Positions 8,746-18,521 are shown, numbered from the stretch's first letter. The stretch: 64,000 nucleotides of DNA from Methylobacterium sp. NEAU K (GCF_030700285.1 NZ_JAUYZJ010000010.1:102423-166422); one strand, 5' to 3'. The notes: a model not told the origin generated them from the letters alone. Numbers and translations are program-made.

Positions 8746-8955
8746 TCACCGGGACTGGTTGCGGTACACGCAGTCGCGCCCCCGATCCTCGTAGCCGGCC
8801 GGGCAGGTGGTCACGCAGGCGCCGGCCGCGAGTTTTTTCGGATGCGGGCAGGCGGCGGCAGACCGGGCCTGCGCCGGGGCGGCTGCGAGCAGCGTGAGGG
8901 CCGCGAGGATGCAGGCAGCCGATACCCGCCCGATCAGTTCGAGACGCCGGGTCAT
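8746..8955 (-). CDS. Small secreted cysteine-containing protein
   Basis: A 69-aa protein from ATG 8955 to TGA 8746. Residues about 8-30 form a signal peptide ending APAQA, and the mature part is only about 39 residues with four cysteines (C36, C47, C51, C62), in the pattern CPHPKK...GACVTTCPAGYEDRGRDC. Two disulfides in the periplasm are likely. The CPxGYxxxGxxC pattern recalls short EGF-like or cysteine-knot repeats, but I do not recognise the family. It is placed between dnaQ and coaE on the same strand. That it is a real gene is supported by the signal peptide and the regular cysteines. Confidence 0.65.
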   Translation of the reverse strand: MTRRLELIGRVSAACILAALTLLAAAPAQARSAAACPHPKKLAAGACVTTCPAGYEDRGRDCVYRNQSR

Positions 8956-9029
8956 CGTCGTCCATCCCGCAGCGGGCTCGGTCCGTCGCGGATCGGGCAC
9001 GCGCGGAGATATGGCGTCGCGCGGACGTG

Positions 9030-9683
9030 TCAGCCGCCAGCCCGGTGCGCCGGCGCACCGGCCGCCGTGAGCCGTGAGACGATCCGCGCCACCTCGGCCT
9101 CCGCCGCCGGGAAGCCGCGGCTCGTGTCGATCACGAAGTCCGCCCGGGCCCGCTTCTCGGCATCCGGCATCTGCTTGGCCAGGATCGCATCGAGGGCCGC
9201 CTCGGTCATGCCGGGACGGGCCAGCACCCGGGCGCGCTGGATCTCGGGCGGCGCGCTCACCACGGCGACCGCATCGCAGCGGCCCTCGCCCCGGGTCTCG
9301 TAGAGGAGCGGGATGTCGAGGACGACGAGCGGCGCGTCCGCGTGCCGGGCCAGGAACGCCGCGCTGGCCGCCCGGACCAGGGGGTGTACGATCGCTTCGA
9401 GCGCCGCCATCCGGTCGGGGGCGTCGAGAACCGCCGCGCGCAGCCGGACGCGGTCGACGCCACCCTGCGGATCGAGCACGCCCGGGAAGGCCGCACCGAT
9501 CGCCGCGGCGGCTTGGCCCTCGGAGCCGTAGAGCGCGTGCACGGCCGCGTCCGCGTCGTGGACCGGGACGCCGAGGGCTGCGAACATCCGGGCGGTGGCC
9601 GACTTGCCCATGCCGATCGAGCCGGTGAGGCCAAGGACGAAGGGTCCCGGCACGACGGGTCCGGAGCCCGCCTTCGTCCTCAT
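9030..9683 (-). CDS. coaE: Dephospho-CoA kinase
   Basis: CoaE phosphorylates dephospho-CoA in the last step of coenzyme A synthesis. The P-loop GLTGSIGMGKS sits at residues 18-28 of the 217-aa form that starts at ATG 9683. The DADAAVH stretch, the Q/R-rich lid area and the DFVIDTSRG C-terminal block are typical. The start codon overlaps the aroE stop (ATGA), so translation is probably coupled. The longer open frame with a start at 9749 would add non-homologous residues inside aroE and was rejected. Confidence 0.95.
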   Translation of the reverse strand: MRTKAGSGPVVPGPFVLGLTGSIGMGKSATARMFAALGVPVHDADAAVHALYGSEGQAAAAIGAAFPGVLDPQGGVDRVRLRAAVLDAPDRMAALEAIVHPLVRAASAAFLARHADAPLVVLDIPLLYETRGEGRCDAVAVVSAPPEIQRARVLARPGMTEAALDAILAKQMPDAEKRARADFVIDTSRGFPAAEAEVARIVSRLTAAGAPAHRAGG

Positions 9684-10534
9684 CCGACGATGTCCGCCAC
9701 GATCCGGTCCCGGAGGCCTGGGGTGACGGAAGGGCGCAGGCCGAACCACGCCTCGAAGCCCGGCACGGCTTGGTGCAGCAGCATGCCGAGCCCGTCGACC
9801 GCCGCGAGCCCCCGCCGCCGCGCCGCGGCGAGCAGGTCCGTCTCCAGGGGCGCGTAGACGATGTCGGCCACCGCGGCACCCGCCGGCATCGGGGCGAGGT
9901 CGATATCGAGCGGCGGCTGGCCCTTCATGCCCAGCGACGTGGTGTTGACCAGAAGCCCGGCCCCGCCGAGGGCCGCCGGCAGGTCGTCCCAGGCCAGGGC
10001 CGCGCCGATCCCCGGCGCGAGCGCCGCCACGGTCTCGGCCCGGGCGGGGGTACGGTTGGCCACCAGGATGCGCCGCAGCCCGCGCTCGGCGAGTCCGACC
10101 ACGATCGCACGCGCCGCCCCTCCGGCCCCCAGAACCACGGCCGTGCCGCCCCCCGCCCGCTCAAGCCAGCCGGCCCCGAGGCTGTGGTCGAGATGGGCGC
10201 AGAAGCCCGGCGCGTCGGTGTTGTCGCCGCGGATCCGCCCGTCCGGCTCGACCACCAGGGTGTTCACCGCGCCGATCTTTTCCGCCCGCGGCGTCAGGAT
10301 GTCGACGCGGGCGAAAGCCGCCTCCTTGTGGGGGATCGTGACGTTGCCGCCCCGCAACCCGGATTCCGGCAGACCCCGGATGAAGTCCGCGAACGCCTCC
10401 GGGGCGACGTCCAGGCGCTCGTAGGAGCCCGGGATGCCGTGCTCGGCCAGCCAGTAGCCGTGGATCAGCGGCGAGCGCGAATGGGCGATCGGGTGGCCGA
10501 CCACGAAGGCGCGGGGGATCACGACCTCAGTCAC
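9680..10534 (-). CDS. aroE: Shikimate dehydrogenase
   Basis: AroE reduces 3-dehydroshikimate with NADPH in aromatic amino-acid synthesis. The 284-aa protein shows the shikimate site HSRSPLIH near residue 18, catalytic Lys70 in NVTIPHK and the Asp in GDNTDAPG, then the NADP loop GAGGAAR (136-142) with the NRT phosphate-binding motif. It starts with GTG at 10534, overlapping the stop of the CDF exporter by 4 nt, and its stop overlaps coaE. The order aroE-coaE-dnaQ is a conserved alphaproteobacterial arrangement. Confidence 0.95.
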   Translation of the reverse strand: MTEVVIPRAFVVGHPIAHSRSPLIHGYWLAEHGIPGSYERLDVAPEAFADFIRGLPESGLRGGNVTIPHKEAAFARVDILTPRAEKIGAVNTLVVEPDGRIRGDNTDAPGFCAHLDHSLGAGWLERAGGGTAVVLGAGGAARAIVVGLAERGLRRILVANRTPARAETVAALAPGIGAALAWDDLPAALGGAGLLVNTTSLGMKGQPPLDIDLAPMPAGAAVADIVYAPLETDLLAAARRRGLAAVDGLGMLLHQAVPGFEAWFGLRPSVTPGLRDRIVADIVG

Positions 10535-11502
10535 GCCGCGCAGTCCCGGGCGAGGTGGCAGGCCGGGCCGCCGGCCTCCTCGATCTGCAGGGTCGCGTGG
10601 CCGATGCCGAAGCGCTCGCGCAGGCCCTCGGCGGTCTCCGCCAGGAAGCCATTGCCCGGGTTACGATGCTGCAGGTGGCCCTCAGCCATCACGAGATGGA
10701 CCGTGAGGGCGACGCTGGTCGTGCTCATCGGCCAGATATGCAGGTCGTGGAGGTCGGCCACGCCCGGCCGGCCGCGCAGGAAGCCGGTCACCGCCTCCGG
10801 GGAGATCTCCGGCGGCACCGCGTCCAGCGACATCGCCACGCTGTCGCGCAGGAGCCCCCAGGTCGCCCAGACGACGAGGCCCGCGATGACGAGGCTGACC
10901 GCGGGGTCGAGCCAGGCGAGCCCGGTGAGCTGGATCACCAGGCCGGCGACCACCACCCCCGCCGAGATGGCGGCATCGGCCGCCATGTGCAGGAAGGCGC
11001 CGCGGATGTTGATGTCGCCCTTGGCGCCACTGGCGAAGAGCCACGCGGTGAGACCGTTGATCACGATCCCGACGGCGGCCACCGCCATCACGGTCGTCGC
11101 GGCCACCGGCTCCGGATGGACGAGCCGGACCAGGGCCTCCCAGATCACCGCCCCCATGGCGACCAGCAGGAACACAGCGTTGAACAGGGCGGCCAGGATC
11201 GAGGAGCCGCGATACCCGTAGGTGAAGCGGGCGCTGGCGCGGCGGCGCACCAGGATCGCGGCGACCCAGGCCGCCGAAAGGCCCAGCACATCCGAGAGGT
11301 TGTGGCCGGCATCGGCCACCAGCGACATGGAATTGCTGACGTACCCGTAGGCCGCCTCGATCACCACGAAGGCGGTGTTGAGCAGGATGCCGAGCGCGAA
11401 GGCCGACCCGAAATTCTTCGGCGCATGCGCGTGGCCGCCATGGCCTGGATGCGCGTCACGACCGTGCGCGTGGCTACCGTGCGAATGATCGTGCCCGGCC
11501 AA
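10531..11502 (-). CDS. Cation diffusion facilitator (CzcD/ZitB-type metal exporter)
   Basis: A 323-aa CDF exporter for Zn2+ and related divalent metals. The first 28 residues are histidine-rich (HDHSHGSHAHGRDAHPGHGGH), a likely cytosolic metal-collecting tail. Six membrane helices follow, with the metal site HxxxD-like pairs in helix 2 (LVADAGHNLSDVLG) and helix 5 (HMAADAAISAG). The C-terminal cytosolic domain (about 215-323) contains the VADLHDLHIWPM block. Insertion of this gene between maf and aroE with a 4-nt overlap is less usual than the bare maf-aroE pair, so a metal exporter is being co-expressed with housekeeping genes. Confidence 0.92.
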   Translation of the reverse strand: MAGHDHSHGSHAHGRDAHPGHGGHAHAPKNFGSAFALGILLNTAFVVIEAAYGYVSNSMSLVADAGHNLSDVLGLSAAWVAAILVRRRASARFTYGYRGSSILAALFNAVFLLVAMGAVIWEALVRLVHPEPVAATTVMAVAAVGIVINGLTAWLFASGAKGDINIRGAFLHMAADAAISAGVVVAGLVIQLTGLAWLDPAVSLVIAGLVVWATWGLLRDSVAMSLDAVPPEISPEAVTGFLRGRPGVADLHDLHIWPMSTTSVALTVHLVMAEGHLQHRNPGNGFLAETAEGLRERFGIGHATLQIEEAGGPACHLARDCAA

Positions 11503-11513
11503 GACGGAACTCC

Positions 11514-12125
11514 CTAAAAATCCAGATATCCGGCGGCGCGCAGACGGGCGAGCAGCGGCAGCAGCGGCAGGCCGAGGACGGTGCTGTGGTCGCCCGCGAC
11601 CGATTCGAACAGGTGAATGCCCGGCCCTTCGAGCTGATAGCCGCCGACGCTCGACCGCACCCGGTCCGTGCCGGCGCAGTCCACATAGGCCGCGATCGCC
11701 CGGGCATCGAGGGGGCGCATGCGCAGCCGCGCGGTCTCCACGAAGGCGTCGCGGACGGGGCCGGCCAGCGCCACGGCGGCATGCAGGGCATGGGTGCGGC
11801 CGGAGAGGCGGGTGAGCTGCGCCCGCGCCTGCGCGGCATCCGCGGGTTTGTGGAAGACGGCACCATCCAGCTCCAGCACCTGGTCGGCGCCGACGACGAC
11901 CCGCCCAGGATACCGGGCCGCCACCGAATCCGCCTTGGCGCGGGCGAGCCTCAGGGCGAGATCGGGCGGGGACAGCCCGAGGCTGTCGGCCTCCAGGGCG
12001 CGCTCGTCCACGTCGGGCGAGGCGGTCTCGACGGGCAACGCCGCGCTCTCCAGCAGAAGGCGCCGGGTCGGGCTGGTCGAGGCGAGGAGGAGCGGTTCCG
12101 GACCGGTCCAGGGCGAGCGGGGCAT
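11514..12125 (-). CDS. maf: Maf-family nucleotide pyrophosphatase
   Basis: Maf proteins hydrolyse non-canonical or modified nucleoside triphosphates and were first linked to septum inhibition. The 203-aa protein has the N-terminal LLASTSPTRRLLLE block, the acidic site GADQVLELDG and the C-terminal GYQLEGPGIHLFE block followed by VLGLPLLPLL. The start at 12125 was picked because the protein then begins one short segment before LLLAST. It lies 11 nt upstream of the CDF gene on the same strand. Which Maf substrate class it belongs to was not resolved. Confidence 0.92.
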   Translation of the reverse strand: MPRSPWTGPEPLLLASTSPTRRLLLESAALPVETASPDVDERALEADSLGLSPPDLALRLARAKADSVAARYPGRVVVGADQVLELDGAVFHKPADAAQARAQLTRLSGRTHALHAAVALAGPVRDAFVETARLRMRPLDARAIAAYVDCAGTDRVRSSVGGYQLEGPGIHLFESVAGDHSTVLGLPLLPLLARLRAAGYLDF

Positions 12126-12542
12126 CGCGCCAGTGTCACGGATCGGGCGCCGGGTGCAAGCCAGCGTTCGCGCTGCGACGAGCCCCGCCGCCGGGATGAA
12201 CCGGCCGGCGGGGCTGTCGCGGAGCCGATACGCAACCTGGCTCCCAGGTGCAGAGTGGCAGGGCCCGGTTAGGAGAAGGTCAACGGGGGCGCATCGGCGT
12301 CCGGCCGCGCCGTGCCGCGGCGGCACAGGTCGGGACAGGCGGCGGGTCGCCAGAGCCCGGCCGCGTTCCCACAGCAACCCGTCGGCGAGCAGGCGCGGAA
12401 TCGGTGGTCGCTGCGGTCCACGGCCTCGCGCGCCCGGACGCAATGGTCCGCCGCCTCCACCAAGGGCTCGCCCGGGACGCGGTCCGCGGGCGCGTCCCGT
12501 CCAACCGGATCACGGGTCCGGTCGCGGAGCTCATGCGCCGCC
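12126..12542. other. 417-nt intergenic region between rho and maf
   Basis: This lies downstream of rho and upstream of maf. No known gene. A minus-strand frame at 12269-12460 (GTG or TTG start, about 63 codons, three CxxC-like cysteine clusters) has a GC-rich third position like real genes here, but it has no good ribosome-binding site and no recognisable family, so I do not call it. The maf promoter and the rho 3' end should be here. Confidence 0.5.
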
Positions 12543-13898
12543 TCAGGTGTTCATGGAATCGAAGAAGTCGCTGTTGCTCTTGGTCTGGCGCAGCTTGTCG
12601 AGCAGGAACTCGATCGCGTCCGTGACGCCCATCGGGTTGAGGATGCGGCGCAGCACGTAGGTCTTCTTGAGCGCGTCCGGCGGAACCAGAAGCTCCTCCT
12701 TGCGGGTTCCGGAGCGGGTGATGTCGATCGCCGGGAAGATGCGCTTGTCCGAGACCTTGCGGTCCAGGATGATCTCCGAGTTGCCGGTGCCCTTGAACTC
12801 CTCGAAGATCACCTCGTCCATCCGCGAGCCGGTGTCGATGAGCGCGGTGGCGATGATCGAGAGCGAGCCGCCCTCCTCGATGTTGCGGGCGGCGCCGAAG
12901 AAGCGCTTGGGCCGCTGCAGGGCGTTGGCGTCGACGCCGCCGGTGAGCACCTTGCCGGAGGACGGCACCACGGTGTTGTAGGCGCGGCCGAGCCGGGTGA
13001 TCGAGTCGAGCAGGATGACGACGTCGCGCCCGTGCTCCACCAAGCGCTTGGCCTTCTCGATCACCATCTCGGCGACCTGCACGTGGCGGGTGGCCGGCTC
13101 GTCGAAGGTCGAGGCGATGACCTCGCCCTTCACCGAGCGGATCATGTCGGTGACCTCCTCGGGGCGCTCGTCGATGAGCAGCACGATGAGGTAGCATTCC
13201 GGGTGGTTCAGGGTGATCGACTGCGCGATGTTCTGCATCAGCACGGTCTTGCCGGTGCGCGGCGGCGCCACGATCAGGGCGCGCTGGCCCTTGCCGATCG
13301 GCGCGACGATGTCGATGATCCGGGGCGAGAAATCCTTTTTGGTCGGATTCTCGAGCTCCAGCTTGAACCGCTTCGTGGGGAACAGCGGCGTCAGGTTGTC
13401 GAAATGGACCTTGTGCTTGATCTTCTCCGGGTTCTCGAAGTTGATCGTGTTCACCTTCAGCAGCGCGAAGTAGCGCTCGCCGTCCTTGGGGCCGCGGATC
13501 GGGCCCTCGACGGTGTCGCCGGTGCGCAGGCCGAAGCGGCGGATCTGGGTCGGCGAGATGTAGATGTCGTCCGGGCCCGGGAGGTAGTTCGAGTCGTTCG
13601 AGCGCAGGAAGCCGAAGCCGTCCTGCAGCACCTCGACGGTGCCGGCGCCGATGATCTCGACCTCCTTGGCAGCGAGCTGCTTCAGGATCGCGAACATCAG
13701 CTCCTGCTTGCGCATGGTCGAGGCGTTCTCGACCTCGACCTCCTCGGCGAAGGCCGTCAGCTCGGTGGGCGTCTTGGCCTTGAGATCGGAGAGCTTGACC
13801 TCGCGCACGCCCTCGAGGGCGGCAACCTGCGGGGTGACGGGCGTATCGGCCGGTTCCGCGGTCTCGAGGTCGGCGAGGGCGTCGGGATGTGGCGTCAT
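12543..13898 (-). CDS. rho: Transcription termination factor Rho
   Basis: Rho is the RNA-dependent helicase ATPase for factor-dependent termination. In the 451-aa protein the first 30 residues are a short variable extension. The helix-bundle domain (about 33-75), the RNA-binding cold-shock fold with DGFGFLR (93-99) and the ATPase domain follow in order. Walker A is PPRTGKT (212-218), the Walker-B region is [12 protein letters not shown], the Q-loop lies in [15 protein letters not shown] and the R-loop in [10 protein letters not shown]. It stands alone on the minus strand after a 402-nt leader region. Confidence 0.97.
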   Translation of the reverse strand: MTPHPDALADLETAEPADTPVTPQVAALEGVREVKLSDLKAKTPTELTAFAEEVEVENASTMRKQELMFAILKQLAAKEVEIIGAGTVEVLQDGFGFLRSNDSNYLPGPDDIYISPTQIRRFGLRTGDTVEGPIRGPKDGERYFALLKVNTINFENPEKIKHKVHFDNLTPLFPTKRFKLELENPTKKDFSPRIIDIVAPIGKGQRALIVAPPRTGKTVLMQNIAQSITLNHPECYLIVLLIDERPEEVTDMIRSVKGEVIASTFDEPATRHVQVAEMVIEKAKRLVEHGRDVVILLDSITRLGRAYNTVVPSSGKVLTGGVDANALQRPKRFFGAARNIEEGGSLSIIATALIDTGSRMDEVIFEEFKGTGNSEIILDRKVSDKRIFPAIDITRSGTRKEELLVPPDALKKTYVLRRILNPMGVTDAIEFLLDKLRQTKSNSDFFDSMNT

Positions 13899-14300
13899 GG
13901 GTGTCTTGCAACCGACGGAGAAGGAGGGAGGGCCGGTTCTGCGCCAAGCACCCGGGGGACGGGCGCCGGAGAGCGGGCCGCGCCGGAGCGAGGGGCCCGA
14001 AGATCGTCTTGGCTGGACCGTTTTCGGCAGGACCCTCGCGGCTCACGGGCGCGCTGCGGCGCTGACCTTGTGACGAGGGCAACGGAGAAATAACGCGTTT
14101 TTCCACCGTACTCAAGGGGCTCGCGTGAGGATCGCAAGCACCTCGCAAGATCGGCCGGGCAAGAGGGGCCTCGCGCAGCAGCCTCCGCACCGGTAGATGC
14201 GGCGCACGAAACCGGCCAGGAACCGCACTCCCGCGGGGCCGTTCACCGTCCCGGCGCTGCGGCGCAGCAGACCTGAACCCGAGAACCCGGCCCCATCGAC
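13899..14300. other. 402-nt divergent promoter region (rho / DUF3429)
   Basis: Non-coding DNA between two divergent genes. Open frames in it are continuations of shadows. It should contain the rho promoter and leader (rho is commonly autoregulated by termination in its leader, from general knowledge) and the promoter of the DUF3429 gene. No convincing -35/-10 pair or stem-loop was picked out by eye. Confidence 0.45.
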
Positions 14301-14804
14301 ATGCGCGACGACGCCACCGGACGCACCCTCACCACCCACGAGCCGCGCCGGATCCCGTGGCTCGACCTCGTCTTCGGCTTCGGCCCGATGGTGCCGATCG
14401 CCGTCGGCGCCGCCGCGGCCTGGTGGCTGAACGGGCAGCCCCTCGACTACCTGGTGGCCCTGTTCACCCTGATCTACGCCGCCTCGATCCTGCTGTTCCT
14501 GGCCGGCGTGCACCGGGGCGTCAGCTTCCGCACCGAGGGCGGCCCGCGGCTCTCGCAGATGGCGACGATGCTGATCCTGTACGGGCTCGGCCTGTTCAGC
14601 CTGTTCTCGGCGGTGATGGGCAAGGCGGTCCCCGCCCTGGCGATGCTGATCCTGGGCTACGCACTCGTCGGAATCCTCGACCCGATCGCGGCGCGCGCCG
14701 GGGAGGTGCCCCTGGCGCATGCCCGGCTGCGCCCGCTGCAGATGCCGATCGCCGTGGTGAGCCTCGCACTCCTGCTCTGGCTCAAGCTCACGGCGCCGTA
14801 CTGA
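14301..14804 (+). CDS. DUF3429 family membrane protein
   Basis: A 167-aa integral membrane protein with five or so hydrophobic segments (about 25-45, 50-70, 85-108, 110-130, 145-163). The WLDLVFGFGPMVPI start, the GVHRGVSFR loop and the ILDPIA block match my memory of the DUF3429 family common in Rhizobiales. No enzymatic residues are evident and no function is known. The ATG at 14301 sits before a short hydrophilic head (MRDDATGRTLTTHEPRRIPW). hisS begins 144 nt downstream on the same strand. Confidence 0.75.
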   Translation: MRDDATGRTLTTHEPRRIPWLDLVFGFGPMVPIAVGAAAAWWLNGQPLDYLVALFTLIYAASILLFLAGVHRGVSFRTEGGPRLSQMATMLILYGLGLFSLFSAVMGKAVPALAMLILGYALVGILDPIAARAGEVPLAHARLRPLQMPIAVVSLALLLWLKLTAPY

Positions 14805-14948
14805 GAACCTAACCGCAGGGCGGGATCTGCATTCCCCTTTCGCGCGCCATGCTCTAGAGCCCGGCCCCAGGCTCTCCGCCGCGCCGGAGACGATTCAAAC
14901 CCGATGCAAGGCCCGGGCTCCGGGTCCGCGAGAAGCGAACGCGTTCAC

Positions 14949-16484
14949 ATGTCGAAGGTCGAGAACCGGGCCGAGACCCTGAAGCCCCGCCTGCCGCGCG
15001 GCTTCGTCGACCGGCGCGCCGACGAGATCGCCGCGCAGGGCCGGATGCTGGAGACGATCCGGAAGAGCTTCGAGCTATACGGTTTCGAGGCCCTGGAGAC
15101 GCCTTTCGTCGAGTACACCGAGGCGCTCGGCAAGTTCCTGCCCGACCTCGACCGCCCGAATGCGGGCGTGTTCTCGTTCCAGGACGACGACGAGGCGTGG
15201 CTGTCGCTGCGCTACGACCTCACGGCGCCGCTCGCCCGGTTCGTGGCCGAGCATTACGACGCGCTGCCGAAGCCCTATCGCAGCTACCGGGCCGGCTACG
15301 TCTTCCGCAACGAGAAGCCGGGGCCCGGCCGCTTCCGCCAGTTCATGCAGTTCGACGCCGACATCGTCGGCGCGGGCTCGGTCGCGGCCGATGCCGAGAC
15401 CTGCATGCTGATGGCCGACACGCTGGACCGGCTCGGGCTCGGCGGCCAGTACGTGGTCAAGGTCAACAACCGCAAGGTGCTGGACGGGGTGATGGAGGCG
15501 ATCGGGCTGGCGGGCCCCGACAAGGCCGGCCAGCGCCTCACGGTCCTGCGGGCGATCGACAAGCTCGATCGGCTCGGCGTCGACGGGGTCCGCCAGCTGC
15601 TGGGCGCCGGGCGCAAGGACGAGAGCGGCGACTTCACCAGGGGCGCGGGCCTCGACGAGGGGGCGATCACCCGCATCCTCGCCTACATGTCGTTCCAGGC
15701 CGACGCGGGAGACGGCGCCGACCGGCTGGCGTTCTGGGAGCGGTTCTTCGCGGGCTGGCACGAGGCGGTAGGCGAATCGGAGACGGGCCGCGAGGGCATC
15801 GCCGAATTGCACGCGATCATGCGCCTCTGCGCCGCTGCCGGCTACGGCCACGAGGTGATCCGGGCCGATCCGAGCGTGGTGCGCGGGCTCGAATACTACA
15901 CCGGCCCGGTCTACGAGGCGGAGCTGACCTTCCCGGTCACCAATGAGGACGGCCAGACCGTGCGCTTCGGTTCGGTGGCCGGGGGCGGCCGCTACGACGG
16001 CCTGGTCGGGCGCTTCCGGTCCGAGCCGGTGCCGGCGACCGGGTTCTCGATCGGCGTCTCGCGGCTGTTCTCGGCCCTGCAACTCGTGGGGAGCCCGCTG
16101 CTCGCCGGCGTCGAGAAGCCCGGCCCGGTGGTGGTGCTGGTCCTCGACCGGGAGAACATGGCCGACTACCAGCGGCTGGTCGCCCTCCTGCGGGCGGACG
16201 GCATCCGGGCCGAGCTCTACCTCGGCGCCGCCGGCATGAAGGCGCAGATGAAATACGCCGACCGCCGCCGCGCCCCGGTGGCGATCATCCAGGGCTCGAA
16301 CGAGCGGCTGGCCGGCGAGATCCAGATCAAGGACCTGATCGAGGGCGCCCGCGCGGCCGAGACCATCGGCAGCAACGCCGAGTGGAAGGCGGCGCGGCCG
16401 GCGCAGGTCTCCTGCCCCGAGGCCGACATGGTGGCGCAGGTCCGCGCCGTGCTGGCCCGCCACTTCACGGCCGCCGAGGGCTGA
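14949..16484 (+). CDS. hisS: Histidyl-tRNA synthetase
   Basis: HisRS charges tRNA-His. The 511-aa class II enzyme has motif 1 around ETPFVEYTE, motif 2 [19 protein letters not shown], the histidine-binding [10 protein letters not shown] block, motif 3 [14 protein letters not shown] and a C-terminal anticodon-binding domain (about 405-505). ATG 14949 begins [18 protein letters not shown], the usual start; an ATG at 14904 would add 15 atypical residues. Alphaproteobacterial HisRS enzymes form a distinct group, partly adapted to tRNA-His lacking the usual G-1 (from the literature as remembered); tRNA-His is not in this window. Confidence 0.95.
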   Translation: MSKVENRAETLKPRLPRGFVDRRADEIAAQGRMLETIRKSFELYGFEALETPFVEYTEALGKFLPDLDRPNAGVFSFQDDDEAWLSLRYDLTAPLARFVAEHYDALPKPYRSYRAGYVFRNEKPGPGRFRQFMQFDADIVGAGSVAADAETCMLMADTLDRLGLGGQYVVKVNNRKVLDGVMEAIGLAGPDKAGQRLTVLRAIDKLDRLGVDGVRQLLGAGRKDESGDFTRGAGLDEGAITRILAYMSFQADAGDGADRLAFWERFFAGWHEAVGESETGREGIAELHAIMRLCAAAGYGHEVIRADPSVVRGLEYYTGPVYEAELTFPVTNEDGQTVRFGSVAGGGRYDGLVGRFRSEPVPATGFSIGVSRLFSALQLVGSPLLAGVEKPGPVVVLVLDRENMADYQRLVALLRADGIRAELYLGAAGMKAQMKYADRRRAPVAIIQGSNERLAGEIQIKDLIEGARAAETIGSNAEWKAARPAQVSCPEADMVAQVRAVLARHFTAAEG

Positions 16485-16763
16485 CGGGCGCGCAGGTCCG
16501 CACGCTCAGGTCCCGGTTTCGAATGGTATCGGACCCCCGCTTTCCAAGGTGGCTGGATTGGGCCGCGATCGCTGCGTTTTGCCAACCCGATCAATCTCTT
16601 CGGTCCGTACGCACAGGTCCGCCGGACCGAGCGTCCGGCGCGAGCCCTCCGGTGCCCAACCGCTGCGTCAGGCACCTCGAAAGGGCCGGACCACGGACCT
16701 TTCGAAACCCTGGTTTTCAGCCAGATCCCGCCCGGTCGGGCGGCGCATCCACCGGACCCATCC

Positions 16764-17654
16764 ATGACCGTTACGCCCGCACCGATCCCGACCCTCGACG
16801 GCCTCGCGCAGGTGGCGGACCGCTACGACCTGCTCCTCTGCGACGTCTGGGGCGTGCTGCATGACGGCCAGAAGGCGCACGGGGCTGCCGGCGAGGCGCT
16901 GATCCGCTTCCGCGGGCTCCCGGGGGAGCGGCCGCGCCGGGTGGTCCTGGTCTCGAACGCGCCCCGTCCGGGGGACGGCGTCGGGCGCATCCTCGACCGG
17001 TTCGGGGTGCCCCGGGAGGCCTACGACGCGATCCTGACGTCGGGGGACCTCACCCGGGCGCTGATCGCCGCGCGCCCGGGTGCCCGGATCCGGCATCTCG
17101 GGCCCGAGCGCGATCTCGGCATCTTCCACGATCTCGACCTCAGCCTCGTCCCGGAGGCCGAGGCCGACCTGATCGTCTGCACCGGCCTGTTCGACGACCG
17201 CAGCGAGACCGCCGACGATTACCGCGACGAACTGGCGCGCCTGGCCGCCCGCGGGCTTACGCTGATCTGCGCCAACCCCGACCTCGTGGTCGAGAGCGGA
17301 AACCGGCTGATCCCCTGCGCGGGTCTGATCGCGGCGGCCTATGCCGAGATCGGCGGCGCGGTGGTCTATGCCGGCAAGCCGCACCGGCCGGTCTACGAGG
17401 CGGCCCTGGCCAAGGGCGCCGACCTGTCCGGCGGCCCGGTGGACCCGAGCCGGGTGATGGCGATCGGCGACGCGATCCGCACGGATATCGCGGGGGCGAG
17501 CGGCTTCGGAATCGCGAGCCTTCTCGTCGCCCGGGGCATCCACGCGGAGGAACTCGGCGTCTCGGCGGAGCACCATCGCCTCGGCGACGTGGCAGCATGG
17601 CTGGGTCGGCAGGCGGTTCACCCGGACGCGGTGATCGAGCGGCTGGTCTGGTAG
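16764..17654 (+). CDS. HAD superfamily class IIA hydrolase (TIGR01459-like)
   Basis: A 296-aa HAD-like hydrolase. Motif I is DVWGVLHDG with nucleophile Asp27, motif II is the Ser in VLVSNAP, motif III lies in YAGKPHRPVY and motif IV in AIGDAIRTDIAGA, with a class IIA cap between II and III. Motif I has Trp where most HAD phosphatases carry the second aspartate; this DxWG form is, as I recall, normal for the TIGR01459 alphaproteobacterial subfamily, whose substrate is unknown. A 279-nt non-coding stretch separates it from hisS, so it probably has its own promoter. Confidence 0.85.
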   Translation: MTVTPAPIPTLDGLAQVADRYDLLLCDVWGVLHDGQKAHGAAGEALIRFRGLPGERPRRVVLVSNAPRPGDGVGRILDRFGVPREAYDAILTSGDLTRALIAARPGARIRHLGPERDLGIFHDLDLSLVPEAEADLIVCTGLFDDRSETADDYRDELARLAARGLTLICANPDLVVESGNRLIPCAGLIAAAYAEIGGAVVYAGKPHRPVYEAALAKGADLSGGPVDPSRVMAIGDAIRTDIAGASGFGIASLLVARGIHAEELGVSAEHHRLGDVAAWLGRQAVHPDAVIERLVW

Positions 17655-17696
17655 GCGGCGGCCCCCGCCGCCGGTCCGCCATGCTAGGATTCGGCG

Positions 17697-18521
17697 ATGA
17701 CCGAGCCCGTCCCCGCCGCGACCCATGCCCGAACGATCCTGGCGGCGCACGAACATCGCCGCCAGATCCCGCCCCCCACCGGCTGGGATCCCGGTCTCGA
17801 CCTGGCCGCCGCCTACCGGGTGGCCGCAGAGGTCCGGCGCCTGCGTGTCGCCCGCGGCGAGCGGACGGTCGGCCGCAAGATCGGCTTCACCAACACGACG
17901 CTCTGGGCGGCCTATGGGATCCACGAGCCGATCTGGGGGCATGTCTACGACACGACCCTGCGCGACCGGGCCGCGCTGACCGGGCCCGTGGCGCTGACCG
18001 CCTTCGTCGAGCCGCGGATCGAGCCGGAGATCGTGTTCGGCCTGGGCCGGGTGCCCGAGCCCGGCATGGACGCGGCCGCGCTGGTCGGCTGCCTCGACTG
18101 GGCGGCGCATGGTTTCGAGATCGTGCAGTCGCTGTTCCCCGGCTGGCGCTTCACCGCCCCCGACACGGTCGCGGCCTTCGGGCTGCACGGCCTGCTGGTG
18201 GTCGGCGAACGGGTGCGGATCGTCCCGGCGGCCGCCCGGGCCTGGATCGACGGCCTCGCGGGCTTTTCCGTCGATCTCCTCCGGGACGGTACCGTCGCCG
18301 ACAGGGGCAGCGGCCGGAACGTGCTCGGGGGCGGCCCGCTGGCGGCCCTCGGGCATCTGGTCGATGTGCTGGCTAACGATCCCGGCAGCCTGCCGCTCGC
18401 GGCCGGGGAAGTCGTCTCGACCGGCACGCTGACCGACGCGCTGCCGGTCGCCCCCGGGCAGCGTTGGACCACGCGGCTTTCCGGATTGCCCTTGGCCGGC
18501 CTCGACCTCGCCCTCGCCTGA
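17697..18521 (+). CDS. 2-keto-4-pentenoate hydratase / fumarylacetoacetate hydrolase-fold protein
   Basis: A 274-aa protein of the MhpD-like group, which hydrates 2-hydroxypentadienoate in meta-cleavage pathways or acts as a related decarboxylase. Visible blocks are GRKIGFTNTTLW, the metal-binding PRIEPEIVF (acidic residues) and HGFEIVQSLFPGW with the later GRNVLGGGPLAAL. No aromatic-ring cleavage genes are near, so the physiological substrate is open. It lies 42 nt after the HAD gene on the same strand and may share its transcript. Confidence 0.82.
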   Translation: MTEPVPAATHARTILAAHEHRRQIPPPTGWDPGLDLAAAYRVAAEVRRLRVARGERTVGRKIGFTNTTLWAAYGIHEPIWGHVYDTTLRDRAALTGPVALTAFVEPRIEPEIVFGLGRVPEPGMDAAALVGCLDWAAHGFEIVQSLFPGWRFTAPDTVAAFGLHGLLVVGERVRIVPAAARAWIDGLAGFSVDLLRDGTVADRGSGRNVLGGGPLAALGHLVDVLANDPGSLPLAAGEVVSTGTLTDALPVAPGQRWTTRLSGLPLAGLDLALA

